Assembly: GCF_003816055.1 (NCBI RefSeq)
Contig: NZ_CP033906.1
Span: forward strand, 4,189,249-4,253,248
Source of the DNA: Bacillus sp. FJAT-42376
GTDB lineage: Bacteria > Bacillota > Bacilli > Bacillales > Bacillaceae
Length of the DNA stretch: 64,000 nucleotides
Direction of reading: 5' to 3'
Shown: in pieces, positions 42,836-53,299 of the stretch
Layout: each line of letters opens with the position of its first letter
Position numbering within the stretch: the first letter of the stretch is position 1
Made by a program: the position numbers and the translations under genes
Notes under the pieces: model-generated
The model's input: the letters and a program-made list of their open reading frames with translations, nothing else
Database searches by the model: none
What the model was told of the DNA's origin: nothing

Positions 42836-43900
42836 CTAATATATTACTTTTTCAGCATGGCTTAGTTGCTCTTTCTTATTATAATAATCCACATACCAAT
42901 CAGTAAAATTTTTTAGCCCTTCCTCTATTTTGGTTTTAGGTTTAAATCCAATTACCCCCTCGAGCCTTTTTGTGGATGCATAAGTAGCAGGCACGTCACC
43001 TGGCTTAATAGGCTCAAAAATTTTTTTGAATATTACTTCTTTTTCCAATGAAAGACTTAGACACTTTTCTAAAGTATTAATAAAATTCATTAATTTCTCT
43101 GGACTATTATTACCGATGTTGAACACATTATGAGCAACATCTCCTTCCAACTCTGGTGAGTAACTCAAGAGTCGTTCAATTCCTTCAATAATATCATCAA
43201 TATAAGTAAAATCACGATATAAGTCTTTGTCAAAATCGCCATTATTAAATATTTTAATAGGTTCACCCGCAAAAAATTTTTCAACAAATCCAAAATACGC
43301 CATATCAGGACGTCCTAAAGGACCATATACAGTAAAAAAGCGAAGCCCGGTTGCAGGGATTTTATAAAGATGACTATAGGTGTACGCCATTAATTCATTA
43401 GTTTTTTTAGTTGCTGCGTATAATGATACAGGATTGTCAACCATGTCAGTTTCTTCAAATGGTACTTTTTTGTTTGCACCATATACAGAACTAGAAGATG
43501 CATATAATAGATGATCAACCGGATTATGCCTACACGCCTCCAAAATGTTATAAAAACCTGTAATATTACTTTGAATATAAACATCAGGATTTTCTACAGA
43601 GTATCTAACACCAGCTTGAGCAGCCAAATTTATAACAATGTCAGGCTTATAACCCTCAAATACAATATTTATCAAAAGTTTATCTGAGATGTCTCCTTTT
43701 ATAAAGGTAAAATTATCAAATGGGGTAAGTAACTCTAAACGCGTATATTTAAGATTTACGTCATAGTAATCATTAATATTGTCTATGCCAATTACTCTAC
43801 AACCTAGTTGTAATAATTTTTTAGATAAGTAGAATCCAATAAAACCTGCTACTCCAGTAATAAGGTATATTTTTCTATTATCAAAAGTTTCGTATGTCAC
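42836..43900 (-). CDS. NAD-dependent epimerase (UDP-glucuronate 4-epimerase-like)
   Basis: 354 residues from GTG 43900, 8 bases after AAAGGAG; the frame's earlier start lacks such a site. SDR fold: ITGVAGFIGFYLSKKLLQ (NAD loop), GIDNINDYYDVNLKYTRLE typical of UDP-GlcA 4-epimerases, catalytic SSSSVYG and YAATKK. It would make UDP-galacturonate from UDP-glucuronate; a UDP-glucose dehydrogenase is not in the window. AT-rich gene in the variable module. Other 4-epimerase substrates are possible. Confidence 0.8.
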   Translation of the reverse strand: MTYETFDNRKIYLITGVAGFIGFYLSKKLLQLGCRVIGIDNINDYYDVNLKYTRLELLTPFDNFTFIKGDISDKLLINIVFEGYKPDIVINLAAQAGVRYSVENPDVYIQSNITGFYNILEACRHNPVDHLLYASSSSVYGANKKVPFEETDMVDNPVSLYAATKKTNELMAYTYSHLYKIPATGLRFFTVYGPLGRPDMAYFGFVEKFFAGEPIKIFNNGDFDKDLYRDFTYIDDIIEGIERLLSYSPELEGDVAHNVFNIGNNSPEKLMNFINTLEKCLSLSLEKEVIFKKIFEPIKPGDVPATYASTKRLEGVIGFKPKTKIEEGLKNFTDWYVDYYNKKEQLSHAEKVIY

Positions 43901-44006
43901 AATGAATGACTCCTTTACATTAAAAAACATTCGGCTATTGGCACCGAATGTTTTAGTTGATTTTAAGTTATATATTAATTATTTAATGTTGAATACATAA
44001 TTGACT

Positions 44007-45251
44007 TTAGTTGATTTCAGATACTTTTCTTAATACTTCCCTATATTTATTAATAGATATTTCACGCTTTAAATGTTGATCGAGATAGTCTCTTCCATTT
44101 CGGCCTAATTTTTTTAATTTTTCTGAATCCATATTATATAAGTTTTGTATAGTTTCTATAATTTTAATGTATTCTTTAGGTTCGACTACTAGACCACAGT
44201 TGCTTTTACTAATAAGCATCTGTGCCTCACTACCTTGCTCTAAAACTCCTAATATAGGCTTACCTGCACCCATCACACCATAAATTTTACTAGGCACAGA
44301 AACTCCCTTAATTCCCTTTTGGTTTACAACTAAATGTACATCTGCTGCATTTAGAGAATACTTAATAAATTCTTTCGGTTGATACGGCAAGAAATATACG
44401 TTCGAGACATTTTTTTGTTGTACGAACGTTTGCATCTCCTTCTTAACTGCACCCTCCCCAATAAAAACAAATGCAAGATTTTTATACTCAATAAAATGTT
44501 CTGTAATTCTAATGATATTTTCTAAATCATAGTATAGACCAATATTACCAGAGTACATGACAATAAATTTTTCTTTTAACCCATTTTGCTCAAGAAATTG
44601 TTGTATATTAGAATCAGTCTTTTCTAGCGGAATGATCTCTTTTTCGTTAGTCCAATTATTAATAACAACATAATTCGGTACCTTCTTGCCAGAAAATCTA
44701 CTTTTAAGTGTTTCACTCATATCGTTACCGACCACAATAATTTTATCTGAAAATTTACAGTTCCACATATCAATTTTCTTAGCAATTTTGTATATGAATT
44801 CTTTGTTTGTATAACCAATAGCAGCTGCTTGCTCAGGGTTAAAATCTTGTACGTTATAAATATGTTTAGAACGTTTTAAAAATTTCCCTACAGTACCAAT
44901 TAATCCCCCTAAAACTGGTGGTTGTGAGATAGTATAGATAACATTTACATCTCTTTCTTTTAGTAAAGCTAAAATGGCCAATAAAAAATAAGAGAATATA
45001 TATTTTATCCGGCTGACCTTAGAAGTTTTATCTACTTCAGGCAAACGAATACGTATGATTTTTATGTTCTCCAAATAGTCTTTTTCAAAAACTTGATTAA
45101 CTATTTTTCTCTGACCCGCATATCCTGGTTGGGCTGCAATAACTGTGATATCAAAGTCACTTTGTAAATGTTTACAGAGTTCTGTCATTAACTGACCCGT
45201 TGAAGCAACATCAGGATAAAAATAATTTATAATAAAAACTACTTTTTTCAC
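44007..45251 (-). CDS. Glycosyltransferase family 4 (WbuB-like)
   Basis: 414 residues, GT-B fold. N-terminus FIINYFYPDVASTGQLMTEL and QPGYAGQ are typical of the WbuB/CapM-like subgroup; the donor domain carries VMYSGNIGLYYDLENIIR and VSVPSKIYGVMGAGKPILGV, with the Glu of the E-x7-E motif replaced in part. A hydrophobic stretch near 85-105 may associate with the membrane. It builds the repeat unit on the lipid carrier. Linkage unknown. Confidence 0.8.
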   Translation of the reverse strand: MKKVVFIINYFYPDVASTGQLMTELCKHLQSDFDITVIAAQPGYAGQRKIVNQVFEKDYLENIKIIRIRLPEVDKTSKVSRIKYIFSYFLLAILALLKERDVNVIYTISQPPVLGGLIGTVGKFLKRSKHIYNVQDFNPEQAAAIGYTNKEFIYKIAKKIDMWNCKFSDKIIVVGNDMSETLKSRFSGKKVPNYVVINNWTNEKEIIPLEKTDSNIQQFLEQNGLKEKFIVMYSGNIGLYYDLENIIRITEHFIEYKNLAFVFIGEGAVKKEMQTFVQQKNVSNVYFLPYQPKEFIKYSLNAADVHLVVNQKGIKGVSVPSKIYGVMGAGKPILGVLEQGSEAQMLISKSNCGLVVEPKEYIKIIETIQNLYNMDSEKLKKLGRNGRDYLDQHLKREISINKYREVLRKVSEIN

Positions 45252-45467
45252 TGTATCGATCCTTCCTTAAATCATTTCAAAAAAATACTATTTTGATTTT
45301 AATTATAAAGAGGTTCTCAAAAATAATTCGACATACATTTGGGTCAAAAAAAAAAAACCTTAGCTCAGTTCAAATTTTTTACCCCCTCCGACTAAATAAT
45401 TAAAATATTTTTCGATACCTCAATATCCAAGAAATCGCGATATTTCTTTCCTGAAATTTAATAACTA
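45252..45467. other. AT-rich spacer in the variable polysaccharide module
   Basis: Very AT-rich sequence between a glycosyltransferase gene and a gene remnant, including a run of twelve A's near 45347. No ORF with a start signal was seen. Confidence 0.4.
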
Positions 45468-45627
45468 TTAGTTTTTCTGTTTTTCTAAAATAGTACGTAA
45501 TTGGTTATAGTAGGCTTTGTAAAGCCAATTACCCCTCCCTGCTACTGTTAAATATGCAAATTTAATAATTTTAATTAGACTTTTGATTTATTTTGCTTAA
45601 TTTCTTTCAGTAAATAAATCACGATTA
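45468..45627 (-). pseudogene. Short remnant of a polysaccharide gene
   Basis: Minus-strand pieces VIYLLKEIKQNKSK (45627 to ~45583) and, after a frame change, LIKIIKFAYLTVAGRGNWL, continuing KAYYNQLRTILEKQKN-stop (45470). Together they make ~52 residues of coding-like sequence between wzx and a glycosyltransferase gene. Possibly what is left of a transferase displaced by recombination; the family is not recognised. Confidence 0.35.
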
Positions 45628-45634
45628 TTTAGTT

Positions 45635-47038
45635 TTAGCGAACTTGTTTATTATTGTTAAAATTTTTAAGGTCTCTAATTAGGTCTTTATTAACGTATAA
45701 AGCAAATAAACTAGCTAACAAACCTATAAAAATGCTAAAAGCAAAATCTTTACTACATATAACCACTACTATTAAGTATATGGCTGTTAAGTAGATAATC
45801 TTATCCCATTTTACAACAAGTTTTATCATTTTTTTTGCTAATAACCACCTAAATACTAGCATTGAAAGCGCTCCAACAATCTGAGCAAATAAAACACCTA
45901 AAACTCCTAACTTATTTATCATTAATAACGCAAGAGAAATGGTTACAAATGCTCCAATTACAGTTGTATAAAATAACATATTAGTTTTGCTCTTAGCTTG
46001 AAAAATAGCTCCTATATTTGTAGCCATTGTCATAAAGATTGCATAAACTAAAAAAAATGGTACAAGATTGTAAGTCGAAAAATATTCAGTGCCGGAGATA
46101 AAATAGTAAAATAATTTTATAAAAGGAATTGCTAGAATACATATAAATAAAAATAATTTAAATACTATTTCAATTACTTTAGAAAAATATTTATCAATAC
46201 CTTCGTCTTTACTTTTTATAATTGATTCTTCAATTAATGCCATTGAAATTACTGTTCCAAGCATAGAAACTACAGTTCCAAACTTCATTGCAAATGAAAA
46301 CAACCCATTGTCATAAGTACCAAGCTTGTTAGTAATTATAATTCTACCAAATCCTGAGATTATCCAATTGGATGCTAGATTTAAAACTAAAGGAATTGAA
46401 AAAATCAACATATGTTTAAGTATATGCCATTTGAAATTACCAATTCGGTTATACTTTAATATGCGTAATTTAAATTCAATTATTATAACTATTGTTGATT
46501 GCCCAATAATAAAAGACCAAAAAAGTCCTGTACCTCCCATTTTAAGAAAGCAGATCATCACTATTGAAATTGCAAAGTTTAATACCGTACCCCATATACT
46601 AGCCATAACATAAATATGATTAAATTTTAATGCTCTAGCGTAATATTGCCATATTTGAGCAATTCCATATACACATACCATCAATATAGTATACATAGCA
46701 ATTTTATTATCACTCCAAATTGCAGTTGCAACAATTGTAGCTAGGAGAATAAACATAATAATTTGTATGGTTCGTATGGAAGTGGCAATAACATTTTGAC
46801 GCTTTTCTATATCTGTCTCAGCTAATAGAAATCGAAGGATTGACTCCCATAATGCTACGAAGATTACAGGAGAAACTGTATACATTATTGTTTGAGAATA
46901 GTCGAATACCCCTAATTCTTCAACGGTTACAAAATAAGCGTAAAAAGGGATCATTGCTGCCATAGTGATTTTGGAAGCAAAGTTACCAATAAAGTATAAA
47001 CCAGTCTTTTTTACTATGCCCTTATCTCCTTTACTCAT
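45635..47038 (-). CDS. Oligosaccharide flippase (Wzx-like)
   Basis: 467 residues with about fourteen hydrophobic helices and an N-terminus TGLYFIGNFASKITMAAMIPFYA typical of the polysaccharide transporter/MATE-like family. It flips the lipid-linked repeat unit to the outer face of the membrane. ATG 47038 overlaps the upstream acetyltransferase stop by 8 bases; a GTG at 47071 is an alternative and neither has a strong ribosome binding site. Low GC, as expected for a serotype-specific gene. Confidence 0.82.
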   Translation of the reverse strand: MSKGDKGIVKKTGLYFIGNFASKITMAAMIPFYAYFVTVEELGVFDYSQTIMYTVSPVIFVALWESILRFLLAETDIEKRQNVIATSIRTIQIIMFILLATIVATAIWSDNKIAMYTILMVCVYGIAQIWQYYARALKFNHIYVMASIWGTVLNFAISIVMICFLKMGGTGLFWSFIIGQSTIVIIIEFKLRILKYNRIGNFKWHILKHMLIFSIPLVLNLASNWIISGFGRIIITNKLGTYDNGLFSFAMKFGTVVSMLGTVISMALIEESIIKSKDEGIDKYFSKVIEIVFKLFLFICILAIPFIKLFYYFISGTEYFSTYNLVPFFLVYAIFMTMATNIGAIFQAKSKTNMLFYTTVIGAFVTISLALLMINKLGVLGVLFAQIVGALSMLVFRWLLAKKMIKLVVKWDKIIYLTAIYLIVVVICSKDFAFSIFIGLLASLFALYVNKDLIRDLKNFNNNKQVR

Positions 47039-47519
47039 ATTCAATATTTTTCCTTTTATAATCTTTAACACATCTTGCCGGTATCCCTACCCAAGCAGAA
47101 TCTTCCCGTGTATCAGATGCAACTAAGCTATGTGCACCTATTGTACAGCCTCTCTTAACGACACACCCTCCTATTATTATAGAGTTTGAATACACAGTTA
47201 CATTATCTTCTATAAATGGATAAACAGGAATTTCTTCTTTTACCCTACCGATTGTAACATTTTGATATATAGTTACATTATTTCCAATATGAACTCCCTC
47301 TCCTATAACGATTCCAATAGGATGTGGAAAGGTAATATTCTTTCCAATAGATGCATACGGAGAAATATCACAATTAAATTTCTTATATATTAATGCGTTG
47401 ATGATTTTCATTAGTATATAAAGCTTCTTTTCAGCTGCTGTTGATTGGACTCCAACTAAAAATCTAATTTTTTCACACCTTCCTATAAAAGGAATAAATA
47501 TTTTAATTATATCTTTCAC
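47031..47519 (-). CDS. CysE-type serine acetyltransferase-like O-acetyltransferase
   Basis: 162 residues. The C-terminal half is a left-handed beta-helix of hexapeptide repeats (GKNITFPHPIGIVIGEGVHI, cut here; IYQNVTIGRV, NSIIIGGCVVKRGCTIGAHS), with the catalytic His in FPHPIGIVIG. The N-terminal part is shorter than in CysE (~220-270 residues), and the context among polysaccharide genes suggests acetylation of a sugar rather than cysteine synthesis. Overlaps the wzy gene by 17 bases. Confidence 0.75.
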   Translation of the reverse strand: MKDIIKIFIPFIGRCEKIRFLVGVQSTAAEKKLYILMKIINALIYKKFNCDISPYASIGKNITFPHPIGIVIGEGVHIGNNVTIYQNVTIGRVKEEIPVYPFIEDNVTVYSNSIIIGGCVVKRGCTIGAHSLVASDTREDSAWVGIPARCVKDYKRKNIEYE

Positions 47520-48888
47520 TATTGTCCCCCCAAAAATTAGCTCTGCTTTTTTTATTTTTTCTACTAATTATTTCGAGCATTTTAAGAGTAACTGTAAATA
47601 ATAAAATTTTCATTTGAGCCTCAGGTTGAAATATTTCTAAAACAGGTAATATTAATAAAGCGTACATACATAAAAGCATTACACTTTTTCTTTTTTGGAC
47701 AATTTTATAGAAATAACTAACTATAATGCCTGTAAAAAAACCACTTAAGATTACACCAACATATCCAAAATTAAAATATGCCCAGCCATATGCATTTACT
47801 GGTCTACCCGTGTCTCCTTTAAAAAAGACTGAATTACTTACTATTTGAGCTGAGTGTACCAGAGGTTTCTCTGGCCATAAGTTACGAGGTATATAATATT
47901 GTACTCCACGATAAATATATTCGAATTTTTGGAAATCTAGCGCCCCGCTATCAATTTTACTAATCATTAGAGGTATGTTATCTCCATATCCGTTATACCT
48001 CGCTAATATGGCCAATTGTGATACAAAATAATTATCTGTATATGTCTCCGAAAAACTTGGGTTATCAGCAGTCCTGATTGCACCTACATACATTATGATA
48101 ATTAATAAAGGGACTGCTATAATAGCTATGTTTAATAACTTAATTTTCTTTACTTTGGAATTCCAATAAACACAAAGCGGCAAGAATGCTGTAAGGATGG
48201 CCATACTTCTTCTACCCGTTATTACAATACTTATAAAAACTAAAAGAGCATAAATGACCGCTCTAATTTTTTTCCCACTATATAAAGCTAAAACAGGTAA
48301 ACAGCCAGCAAACCCTAATAACGCAAGCAAATACCCCTGATCAGCAAAAGCTTCCCCTCCACCACTCATTCCCTCAACCAATCCACCCAATTTTAATGAA
48401 TTCTTCAACGTAGAAAGGAAGGAAAAGGAAAATACCACGCAACAAAGTGTAAAAATCACCCATGGATAGATGTCATTTTCTTGCTCATTGTCTAAATTTC
48501 TAAAGTGTTTAACTTTAATTGTTATTTTAACTACACAAAGATATCCCAAAGTAAATGTAACCAACCATATTAACATTATAAATAAGGATTTATTATATAT
48601 GTAATTTGGCACGTCATATAAACCATTACGAACGCCACTTGCAACCATTGTTATATCTATAAAGCCCAAAAAAGTATATATAAAGAAAAAATTAAATGGA
48701 TTAAATATATTTTTGCTAAAAAAAACTATACTAAGAAAAAAAACAGAAATAACACTTATAAGAAATATAGTTACAATTGGTAAGTCACTTAAGGTAAATA
48801 TACCAGCGAATAATAGCACACCTAATAGCATTATTAAGTAAGCCCTAATTAAATTATTTTTTCCGTTTTTTTTCTTTAATATGTTCAC
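47503..48888 (-). CDS. O-antigen/exopolysaccharide polymerase (Wzy-like)
   Basis: 461 residues with ten to twelve membrane helices and a large loop (~275-345) between late helices, where residues such as Arg in LARYNGYGDN and YIPRNLWPEKPLVHS lie. This layout and the Wzy-type motif WPEKP are those of oligosaccharide repeat-unit polymerases. It would polymerise flipped repeat units outside the membrane. Sequence is highly variable in this family, so the call depends on topology and neighbours. Confidence 0.75.
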   Translation of the reverse strand: MNILKKKNGKNNLIRAYLIMLLGVLLFAGIFTLSDLPIVTIFLISVISVFFLSIVFFSKNIFNPFNFFFIYTFLGFIDITMVASGVRNGLYDVPNYIYNKSLFIMLIWLVTFTLGYLCVVKITIKVKHFRNLDNEQENDIYPWVIFTLCCVVFSFSFLSTLKNSLKLGGLVEGMSGGGEAFADQGYLLALLGFAGCLPVLALYSGKKIRAVIYALLVFISIVITGRRSMAILTAFLPLCVYWNSKVKKIKLLNIAIIAVPLLIIIMYVGAIRTADNPSFSETYTDNYFVSQLAILARYNGYGDNIPLMISKIDSGALDFQKFEYIYRGVQYYIPRNLWPEKPLVHSAQIVSNSVFFKGDTGRPVNAYGWAYFNFGYVGVILSGFFTGIIVSYFYKIVQKRKSVMLLCMYALLILPVLEIFQPEAQMKILLFTVTLKMLEIISRKNKKSRANFWGDNSERYN

Positions 48889-49067
48889 AAAGTAGTTTCC
48901 TCCATAATAACTTACTTTTAAATTTTTATTGAAGAAAGGATTATATAACTTAAGAATTACCTTGAAGATAACTTAAAAAGTGTGTTTAATAATATAAGGC
49001 ATAAATTATAATATTGGTAGATTTCAACTAATTCGAGTTATTATTTATATAAAGCAATTCTTACCTT

Positions 49068-50279
49068 CTACCTGGGTATAACACTCTCACAGTATTTTCT
49101 TAATTTTTCATAAAAATCTTTTCTCCTCACTTGAAGCACGTCTTCTCTATACTGCTGAGCCTTATATACTGAATTCTGACTTATTTTAGTCATTACGTCC
49201 AAGTTACATATTAAATATTCTACTTTATTAACTAATCCCTCTACATCTCCTACTTCCACCATAAACTCTTCTTCTAATAATTCTGGGATACCGTTAATCT
49301 TAGTAGAGATACATGGTAAACCAACAGCCATAGCTTCAATTAATACACGTGGCAAACCTTCTCCGTGTGTGGGAAAAACGAATAAATCACTATCTCTCAA
49401 AGTTTTTCTCATTGTTTCCTTATCTGGTATATATCCAATAAAAAATACCCTATCTTGTACACTTAACGATTTAGCATATTCTTGAAACTGCGGTACAAGC
49501 TCTCCATCACCAACAAATTTCACAGATACTTCAAATCCTTTTTCTTTTAAAATACTAGCTACTTCAATTAATTCCTTATGACCTTTAACAAAAGAATTAA
49601 TTGCATTAGCAACATGAATAATTTGAAAATTACTTTGATTAGATGGGTATATTTTGGGCTTCATAAAAAAGTCTTCTTTAATGTTGGCAGAAGAGTAGTA
49701 AGATTCAAAGTACTGTAGAGACTCTTTATTTAATTTTGCTTTAGACGGGTAACGGTTTTGTAAAGCAAACTTTGTAACATATGACACTCCATTTGCATCT
49801 TTACACAATTTTTTTAATTTATGTGTCCATAGTACACGAATTAACGGACGAAACTTTGATTTCAACATTCCAGGAGCTGCAAAATCCCATGGGTCTACTA
49901 CTACCTCTAAAGCATAGGGCATTTTCCTACGTATATTTGAAGCAAATTGAAATCCAACTGCACTTGGTATCCTAATAATTGCACAGTTACAATCATTACA
50001 AAATGATCTGATAGCTTTATTTACCAAATAAAAATTTTTAATGTATCCTTTTAATCCGTGAAAGTCCGGAATAGGTAGGAATTTGAGATTTGGCCCACTG
50101 CACAAATTTGGATAAATATTACAGTTTTCTTCAATCTCACTTATACGAATTGCAACGTTTACCTCATCAAATATCTCTAAATAACGAGCAAAAAAAGAAT
50201 AATCATAAATTCCTTTACTCCATATACGACCATCTTTAGTACGCCCGAGATGGTTATCAACAACTAAAAGAAGTCTCAA
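49068..50279 (-). CDS. Glycosyltransferase family 4
   Basis: 403 residues. The TTG at 50279 is 7 bases after AAGGAG, so MRLLLVVDNHLGRTKDG is taken as the start; the frame extends 12 codons further without a signal. The GT4 donor domain is clear: KFVGDGELVPQFQEYAKSL, DSDLFVFPTHGEGLPRVLIE (catalytic-site Glu pair E-x7-E within GEGLPRVLIE) and AMAVGLPCISTKINGIPELL. Cytosolic enzyme adding a sugar to the lipid-linked unit. Confidence 0.82.
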   Translation of the reverse strand: MRLLLVVDNHLGRTKDGRIWSKGIYDYSFFARYLEIFDEVNVAIRISEIEENCNIYPNLCSGPNLKFLPIPDFHGLKGYIKNFYLVNKAIRSFCNDCNCAIIRIPSAVGFQFASNIRRKMPYALEVVVDPWDFAAPGMLKSKFRPLIRVLWTHKLKKLCKDANGVSYVTKFALQNRYPSKAKLNKESLQYFESYYSSANIKEDFFMKPKIYPSNQSNFQIIHVANAINSFVKGHKELIEVASILKEKGFEVSVKFVGDGELVPQFQEYAKSLSVQDRVFFIGYIPDKETMRKTLRDSDLFVFPTHGEGLPRVLIEAMAVGLPCISTKINGIPELLEEEFMVEVGDVEGLVNKVEYLICNLDVMTKISQNSVYKAQQYREDVLQVRRKDFYEKLRKYCESVIPR

Positions 50280-50509
50280 TTTCAATCTCCTTTCTTTTAT
50301 TTTACAAAAATACATTTTACCCCCAAAAATTCAACTGCGTATATTACTTGAAAGAAGATTACAGAACAATATATAAATAACCGTGATTATCTTTAGATTA
50401 CATGATGTTTTTGTTTGAAAATTTAAAAAACTTATTATATTAAAATGCGAATATAAAAATATAATCAAATGGATATTATCCTCTATAAATATAAAGTATT
50501 TATTGTTTT

Positions 50510-51592
50510 TTAATCAAACATCTCCTTAATTTTATCTTCCTTATAAACTTTCTTCATATCCTCATCAACCATAATTCTCACCAATTTTTCAATAGAAGTG
50601 TTCGTAGGATTCCAGCCTAGCAGCATTCTTGCTTTTGCAGGATTACCTAATAACTGGTCCACCTCCGCCGGACGGAAGAATTTCGAATCCACTTCGACAA
50701 TGATTTCACCTGTCGCTTTATTGATTCCTTTTTCTTCTATACCTTGACCAGTCCATTCGATTTCTGTGCCTGTGTGTTTAAATGCGAGTTCCACGAATTC
50801 TCGGACGGTGTGCATTTCCCCTGTAGCGATAACAAAGTCTTCCGGTTTGTCGTGCTGCAGCATGAGCCACATGCATTCTACATAGTCTTTTGCATAGCCC
50901 CAGTCACGCAGGGAGTCTAGATTTCCGAGCATGAGTTTTTGCTGTTTGCCCTGTGCGATTCGGGCTGCGGCTAGTGTGATTTTACGGGTGACAAATGTTT
51001 CCCCGCGGCGCTCGGATTCGTGGTTGAAGAGAATGCCGTTGACGGCGAACATGCTGTAGGATTCCCGATAGTTTTTGGTGATCCAGAACCCGTAGATTTT
51101 GGCAACTCCGTATGGAGACCTTGGATAGAATGGAGTGGTTTCGGACTGCGGTACTTCCTGGACTTTGCCGTACAGCTCGGATGTAGAGGCCTGGTAAATG
51201 CGTGTTTTCTCCCCTAATCCGAGAATGCGGACCGCTTCTAGTATGTTGAGTGTTCCTTTCGCATCGACATCCAGTGTGTAGCCGGGCATGTCAAAGGAAA
51301 CGCGGACGTGAGACTGGGCAGCAAGGTTATAGATTTCGTCCGGCTGAATGTCCCCGATGATGCGCATAACATTCAATGAATCGGTAACATCCCCGTAGTG
51401 CAAATGAAATCTTGAATGACTAGATAAGGCACTGGCTTCTTCATCTGTCAGCAAATCCTCCAGCCGCTCCTGGTTGTAGGAAGAGCTTCTGCGGATCATT
51501 CCGTGAACTTCGTATCCTTTTTCCAGCAGAAATTCTGCTAAATAGGAACCGTCCTGGCCGGTTACTCCTGTGATTAATGCTTTCTTCATCAT
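50510..51592 (-). CDS. gmd: GDP-mannose 4,6-dehydratase
   Basis: 360 residues converting GDP-mannose to GDP-4-keto-6-deoxymannose, first step to GDP-fucose. NAD(P) loop [15 protein letters not shown] (8-22), catalytic QASTSELYG and [10 protein letters not shown], and [17 protein letters not shown] are hallmark Gmd segments. GGAGGA is 7 bases before the first of two ATGs. It pairs with fcl directly upstream in the operon. GC is back to the normal level compared with the genes downstream. Confidence 0.95.
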   Translation of the reverse strand: MMKKALITGVTGQDGSYLAEFLLEKGYEVHGMIRRSSSYNQERLEDLLTDEEASALSSHSRFHLHYGDVTDSLNVMRIIGDIQPDEIYNLAAQSHVRVSFDMPGYTLDVDAKGTLNILEAVRILGLGEKTRIYQASTSELYGKVQEVPQSETTPFYPRSPYGVAKIYGFWITKNYRESYSMFAVNGILFNHESERRGETFVTRKITLAAARIAQGKQQKLMLGNLDSLRDWGYAKDYVECMWLMLQHDKPEDFVIATGEMHTVREFVELAFKHTGTEIEWTGQGIEEKGINKATGEIIVEVDSKFFRPAEVDQLLGNPAKARMLLGWNPTNTSIEKLVRIMVDEDMKKVYKEDKIKEMFD

Positions 51593-51631
51593 TGATTCGT
51601 CCTCCGTTTTCTTCTTGGAATGCAGCTTTGT

Positions 51632-52573
51632 TTATACGGTTTTCGTTAGCTCGTTATTCAGGAACCATTGGTAGGCCTTGTTTAGCCCTTCGTTCAAAGG
51701 AGTTTTTGCTTTCCATCCGAGTGCATTCAGCTTGGTTACGTCGACAAGCTTTCTTGGGGTTCCGTCCGGTTTGGAGGTGTTAAATTGAATATCACCGCTG
51801 TATCCAACCGTTTCTTTTACGAGATTCGCCAGTTCTTTTATCGAGATATCCTCCCCGACGCCGACATTGACGATTTCGTTTCCTTCGTATTGCTTCATTA
51901 AATATAGACACGCATCGGCGAGATCATCGGAATACAGGAATTCTCTTTTGGGCGACCCGGTTCCCCACACCTCAACGTGAGGAGCGTTCTGTTCCTTTGC
52001 CTCGTGAAATTTACGGATAAGGGCGGGAAGAACATGGGAGGTGTGAAGGTCAAAGTTGTCTTCTTCACCGTATAGATTGGTCGGCATGACGGAGATGTAT
52101 TTCGTTCCATACTGCCGGTTGTACGATTGGCACATTTTTATTCCCGCGATCTTCGCAATCGCATACGGCTCATTTGTTGGCTCGAGTTCTCCTGTCAATA
52201 GGTATTCTTCCTTTAATGGCTGCGAAGCCATTTTCGGGTAGATGCAGGTGCTTCCAAGGAAAAGAAGCTTTTCTGCGCTGTTTCGATAGGCTGCATCAAT
52301 GACATTCGTCTGAATGAGCAGGTTGTCGCGGATAAAATCGGCTGGGTACTCATTATTTGCGACGATTCCGCCTACCTTCGCTGCCGCTAAAAATACATAT
52401 TCAGGTTTTTCGAATTCAAAAAATTTATCTACCAATGCTTTGTTCCGTAAATCCAGCTCTGTACTTGTTTTTACTAGAAGATTATCGAAACCCTCTTTTT
52501 TCAGCCTTCTAACAATTGCTGATCCCACAAGTCCCCTATGTCCAGCAACATAAATTTTAGATATCTCTTTCAT
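51632..52573 (-). CDS. fcl: GDP-L-fucose synthase
   Basis: 313 residues, the epimerase/reductase that completes GDP-L-fucose. [16 protein letters not shown] is the NADP loop, [10 protein letters not shown] and LGSTCIYP the Fcl signatures, and the catalytic YAIAKIAG is present, with [12 protein letters not shown] following. 39 bases separate it from gmd. Together with manA, manC and gmd it provides a complete route to GDP-fucose except for phosphomannomutase. Confidence 0.95.
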   Translation of the reverse strand: MKEISKIYVAGHRGLVGSAIVRRLKKEGFDNLLVKTSTELDLRNKALVDKFFEFEKPEYVFLAAAKVGGIVANNEYPADFIRDNLLIQTNVIDAAYRNSAEKLLFLGSTCIYPKMASQPLKEEYLLTGELEPTNEPYAIAKIAGIKMCQSYNRQYGTKYISVMPTNLYGEEDNFDLHTSHVLPALIRKFHEAKEQNAPHVEVWGTGSPKREFLYSDDLADACLYLMKQYEGNEIVNVGVGEDISIKELANLVKETVGYSGDIQFNTSKPDGTPRKLVDVTKLNALGWKAKTPLNEGLNKAYQWFLNNELTKTV

Positions 52574-52593
52574 GGTTAGGTAACACCCCTAAT

Positions 52594-53286
52594 TTAATAT
52601 GCTCCTCTTCTCAATACCACTACAAATACAGTCTTTATTAGAATGACTACATCGAGTTTTATGCTTTTGTTAAAAACATAATAGAGTTCAATATTTACTC
52701 TCTCTGGATAGCTCACATTACTTCTCCCGCAAGTTTGCCAGTATCCCGTGACTCCAGGTTTAACAGATAAAAATAATGAAGTCTGTTCTTGGTATTCTTG
52801 TAATTCCTCTTCTACTACAGGTCTAGGACCCACTAAACTCATTTCTCCCTTCAGAACATTTAATAACTGAGGAATTTCATCTAGACTTGTCTTTCGCAAA
52901 AACAGACCTAATTTTGTTATTCTTGGATCTTCATTCGGTTCAAGCTTATAGTTGTTACGAATATATTTTTCATACAATGTTAGATTTGATTTTAATTTTT
53001 CTTCTGCATCGACTACCATGGATCTAAATTTGTAAATCTTAAACTTCTTGCCGTTTCTTCCAATTCGGTTTTGGCTAAAAAAAATTGGACCTTTATTCTC
53101 TTTCAATTGATAAAATAATATAATTACAATAAAAATAGGGATAGCAACTATTAATCCAATCAACGATCCAGTAATATCCATCAATCGTTTAATACTATTA
53201 AATAAAAAAACTCTTCCTTTAGACTGATTTTTTATTTTTGACTGAAAATCATTTACTACTTCTAAATTCCCAACCGAGTCACTCAA
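52594..53286 (-). CDS. Undecaprenyl-phosphate sugar phosphotransferase (priming transferase)
   Basis: 230 residues. A single N-terminal membrane hairpin (LIGLIVAIPIFIVIILFY, about 41-58) is followed by the catalytic domain of the bacterial sugar transferase family: IFFSQNRIGRNGKKFKIYKFRSM, cut here as QNRIGRNGKKFKIYKFRSM, then LFLRKTSLDEIPQLLNVLKG and MSLVGPRP. It loads the first sugar-1-phosphate on undecaprenyl phosphate and so starts the repeat unit. The short form lacks the four-helix WbaP extension, like EpsL/PglC relatives. Sugar not deducible. Confidence 0.9.
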   Translation of the reverse strand: MSDSVGNLEVVNDFQSKIKNQSKGRVFLFNSIKRLMDITGSLIGLIVAIPIFIVIILFYQLKENKGPIFFSQNRIGRNGKKFKIYKFRSMVVDAEEKLKSNLTLYEKYIRNNYKLEPNEDPRITKLGLFLRKTSLDEIPQLLNVLKGEMSLVGPRPVVEEELQEYQEQTSLFLSVKPGVTGYWQTCGRSNVSYPERVNIELYYVFNKSIKLDVVILIKTVFVVVLRRGAY

Positions 53287-53299
53287 CCTGTAACCTCCT

